NCBI GenBank assembly: GCA_900290385.1
Contig: OMSV01000195.1
Coordinates: 1-6,174, forward strand
Direction: 5' to 3'
DNA length: 6,174 nucleotides
From: Syntrophobacter sp. SbD2
Lineage (GTDB): Bacteria; Desulfobacterota; Syntrophobacteria; Syntrophobacterales; Syntrophobacteraceae
Positions within the stretch are counted from its first letter, which is position 1. The number at the start of each line of letters is the position of its first letter. Shown one piece after another: positions 5,349-6,174 of the stretch. The notes under the pieces are model-generated. The model was not told the origin of the DNA and did no database searches. It worked only from the letters and a program-made list of their open reading frames with translations. Made by a program: the position numbers and the translations under genes.

Positions 5349-6174
5349 ATGCTGATGGACAAAATCTACAGTGGCGAGTTTGATCTTGAACTTATCCGCA
5401 TTAGCCCTCCCAAGGTGGACGAGGCGAAGGCAGGCTTGATTGTCAAGCGCTACCTGGAACTTTTGAAAGATTACCCGCCCGGCAAGATCGAAGCTGAAGG
5501 GGCTCTACCCGAAGATCTGCTGAGGGAAATGGGGAGTAGCGGACTTTTCGGGCTAAGCATCGAAACCGAGTACGGAGGCCAAGGCCTTAACCTGCATGAA
5601 TATTATAGAGTGGTCGATGAGATGGTCAAGCTCGACATCTCCGTTGCTTTCACATTCCTCGCACACCTTTCCATAGGAGTAAAAGCAATCCAGCTTTTCG
5701 GGACCGAAGAGCAGAAACGTAAATACCTGACCATGGCTGCATCCGGAGAGATGATTTTTGCCTTCGCTCTGACCGAACCTCACGTCGGATCGGACGCTCA
5801 GCACATCGAAACGACCGCCCTGGCGAGCCAGGATGATACCCATTATTTGCTGAACGGTCAGAAAACCTACATTACAAACGCCAATTATGCGGGCGGCATG
5901 ACAGTTTTTGCGCAGCTCGACCCTAAGCACCCAGGGTTCATGGGGGCATTTATCGTCGAGACCGGGTGGGAGGGTGTGCAGGTTGGAAAAGAAATGGACA
6001 AAATGGGTCTCAGGGCCAGTTCCACCGCCGCCATCCAGTTCAAGAACGTCCGTGTTCCTAAGGAGAACCTCATCGGCAGGCATGGCGACGGCTTCAAAAT
6101 AGCCATGTCAGTGCTAAATTACGGCAGGCTGGGTCTGGGGGCCGCTTCGGCATCCCTGATGAGCGTCTCGGTAA
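5349..6174 (+). CDS. Acyl-CoA dehydrogenase, VLCAD-like, N-terminal part (3' end outside window)
   Basis: This is an FAD enzyme that introduces the trans-2 double bond into acyl-CoA, the first step of beta-oxidation; electrons would pass to an electron-transfer flavoprotein. The 275 visible residues cover the N-terminal helical domain, the middle beta domain and the start of the C-terminal domain. Landmarks are LPEDLLREMGSSGLFGL (53-69), YGGQGL, LAHLSIGVKAIQLFGTEEQK (104-123), the FAD-binding FALTEPHVGSD (138-148), KTYITNANYA (172-181), MGLRASSTAAIQFKNVRVP (219-237) and NYGRLGLGAA (257-266). The HLSIG..LFG and NYGRLG segments resemble mitochondrial VLCAD more than short-chain enzymes, so a long-chain substrate is the best guess. 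The catalytic Glu lies beyond the window. An in-frame TAA at 5334 makes ATG 5349 the first start; GGGGGA stands 4 nt upstream. ATG 5355 is the alternative. Confidence 0.92.
   Translation, partial: MLMDKIYSGEFDLELIRISPPKVDEAKAGLIVKRYLELLKDYPPGKIEAEGALPEDLLREMGSSGLFGLSIETEYGGQGLNLHEYYRVVDEMVKLDISVAFTFLAHLSIGVKAIQLFGTEEQKRKYLTMAASGEMIFAFALTEPHVGSDAQHIETTALASQDDTHYLLNGQKTYITNANYAGGMTVFAQLDPKHPGFMGAFIVETGWEGVQVGKEMDKMGLRASSTAAIQFKNVRVPKENLIGRHGDGFKIAMSVLNYGRLGLGAASASLMSVSV

Noticed and set aside
5553..6083. Long minus-strand reading frame (176 codons) opposite the acyl-CoA dehydrogenase
   Set aside because: It lies wholly antisense to an unmistakable acyl-CoA dehydrogenase coding frame, and its product shows no recognisable motif.

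Overview
The window looks like chromosomal DNA of a motile, moderately GC-rich Gram-negative bacterium. The best guess is a Desulfobacterota (deltaproteobacterial) lineage, possibly a syntrophic or sulfate-reducing fatty-acid oxidiser. This rests on the adjacent csrA-fliW pair with a long CsrA C-terminus, a VLCAD-like acyl-CoA dehydrogenase, and a membrane-anchored J-domain protein with a C-terminal 'GST..QGTP..W' module. The placement is inference from protein style, not a database match.

Layout. Bases 2-1156 (+) hold the C-terminal part of an OPT-family oligopeptide transporter, cut by the window edge. Converging on it, with a 21-bp overlap of the 3' ends, is an MFS transporter gene (1136-2337, -). 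It is broken by a perfect 38-bp tandem duplication at 1351-1426; removing one copy restores a 387-residue permease. Upstream on the same strand lie an endonuclease/exonuclease/phosphatase-fold protein (2511-3290), fliW (3310-3744) and csrA (3774-4031). Gene order on the minus strand is therefore csrA, fliW, EEP, MFS. csrA and fliW form the known post-transcriptional switch for flagellin synthesis, in which FliW sequesters CsrA until flagellin titrates FliW. A weak flagellar sigma-28-like promoter lies in front of csrA.

Divergent from csrA across a 260-bp AT-rich spacer is a J-domain/transmembrane protein gene (4292-5146, +). Its C-terminal module is followed, in the -1 frame, by a second copy of the same module (5080-5223), so this gene also appears frameshifted or internally deleted. 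A 125-bp gap then carries nested inverted repeats with two mutually exclusive pairings and a possible sigma-70 promoter. It leads into a VLCAD-like acyl-CoA dehydrogenase (5349 to the window end), which is open at its 3' end.

No rRNA, tRNA, CRISPR array or insertion sequence was recognised. No convincing wholly new system is visible. The most notable signals are the two independent gene-breaking events (the 38-bp duplication and the J-protein frameshift) and the structured leader before the acyl-CoA dehydrogenase gene.
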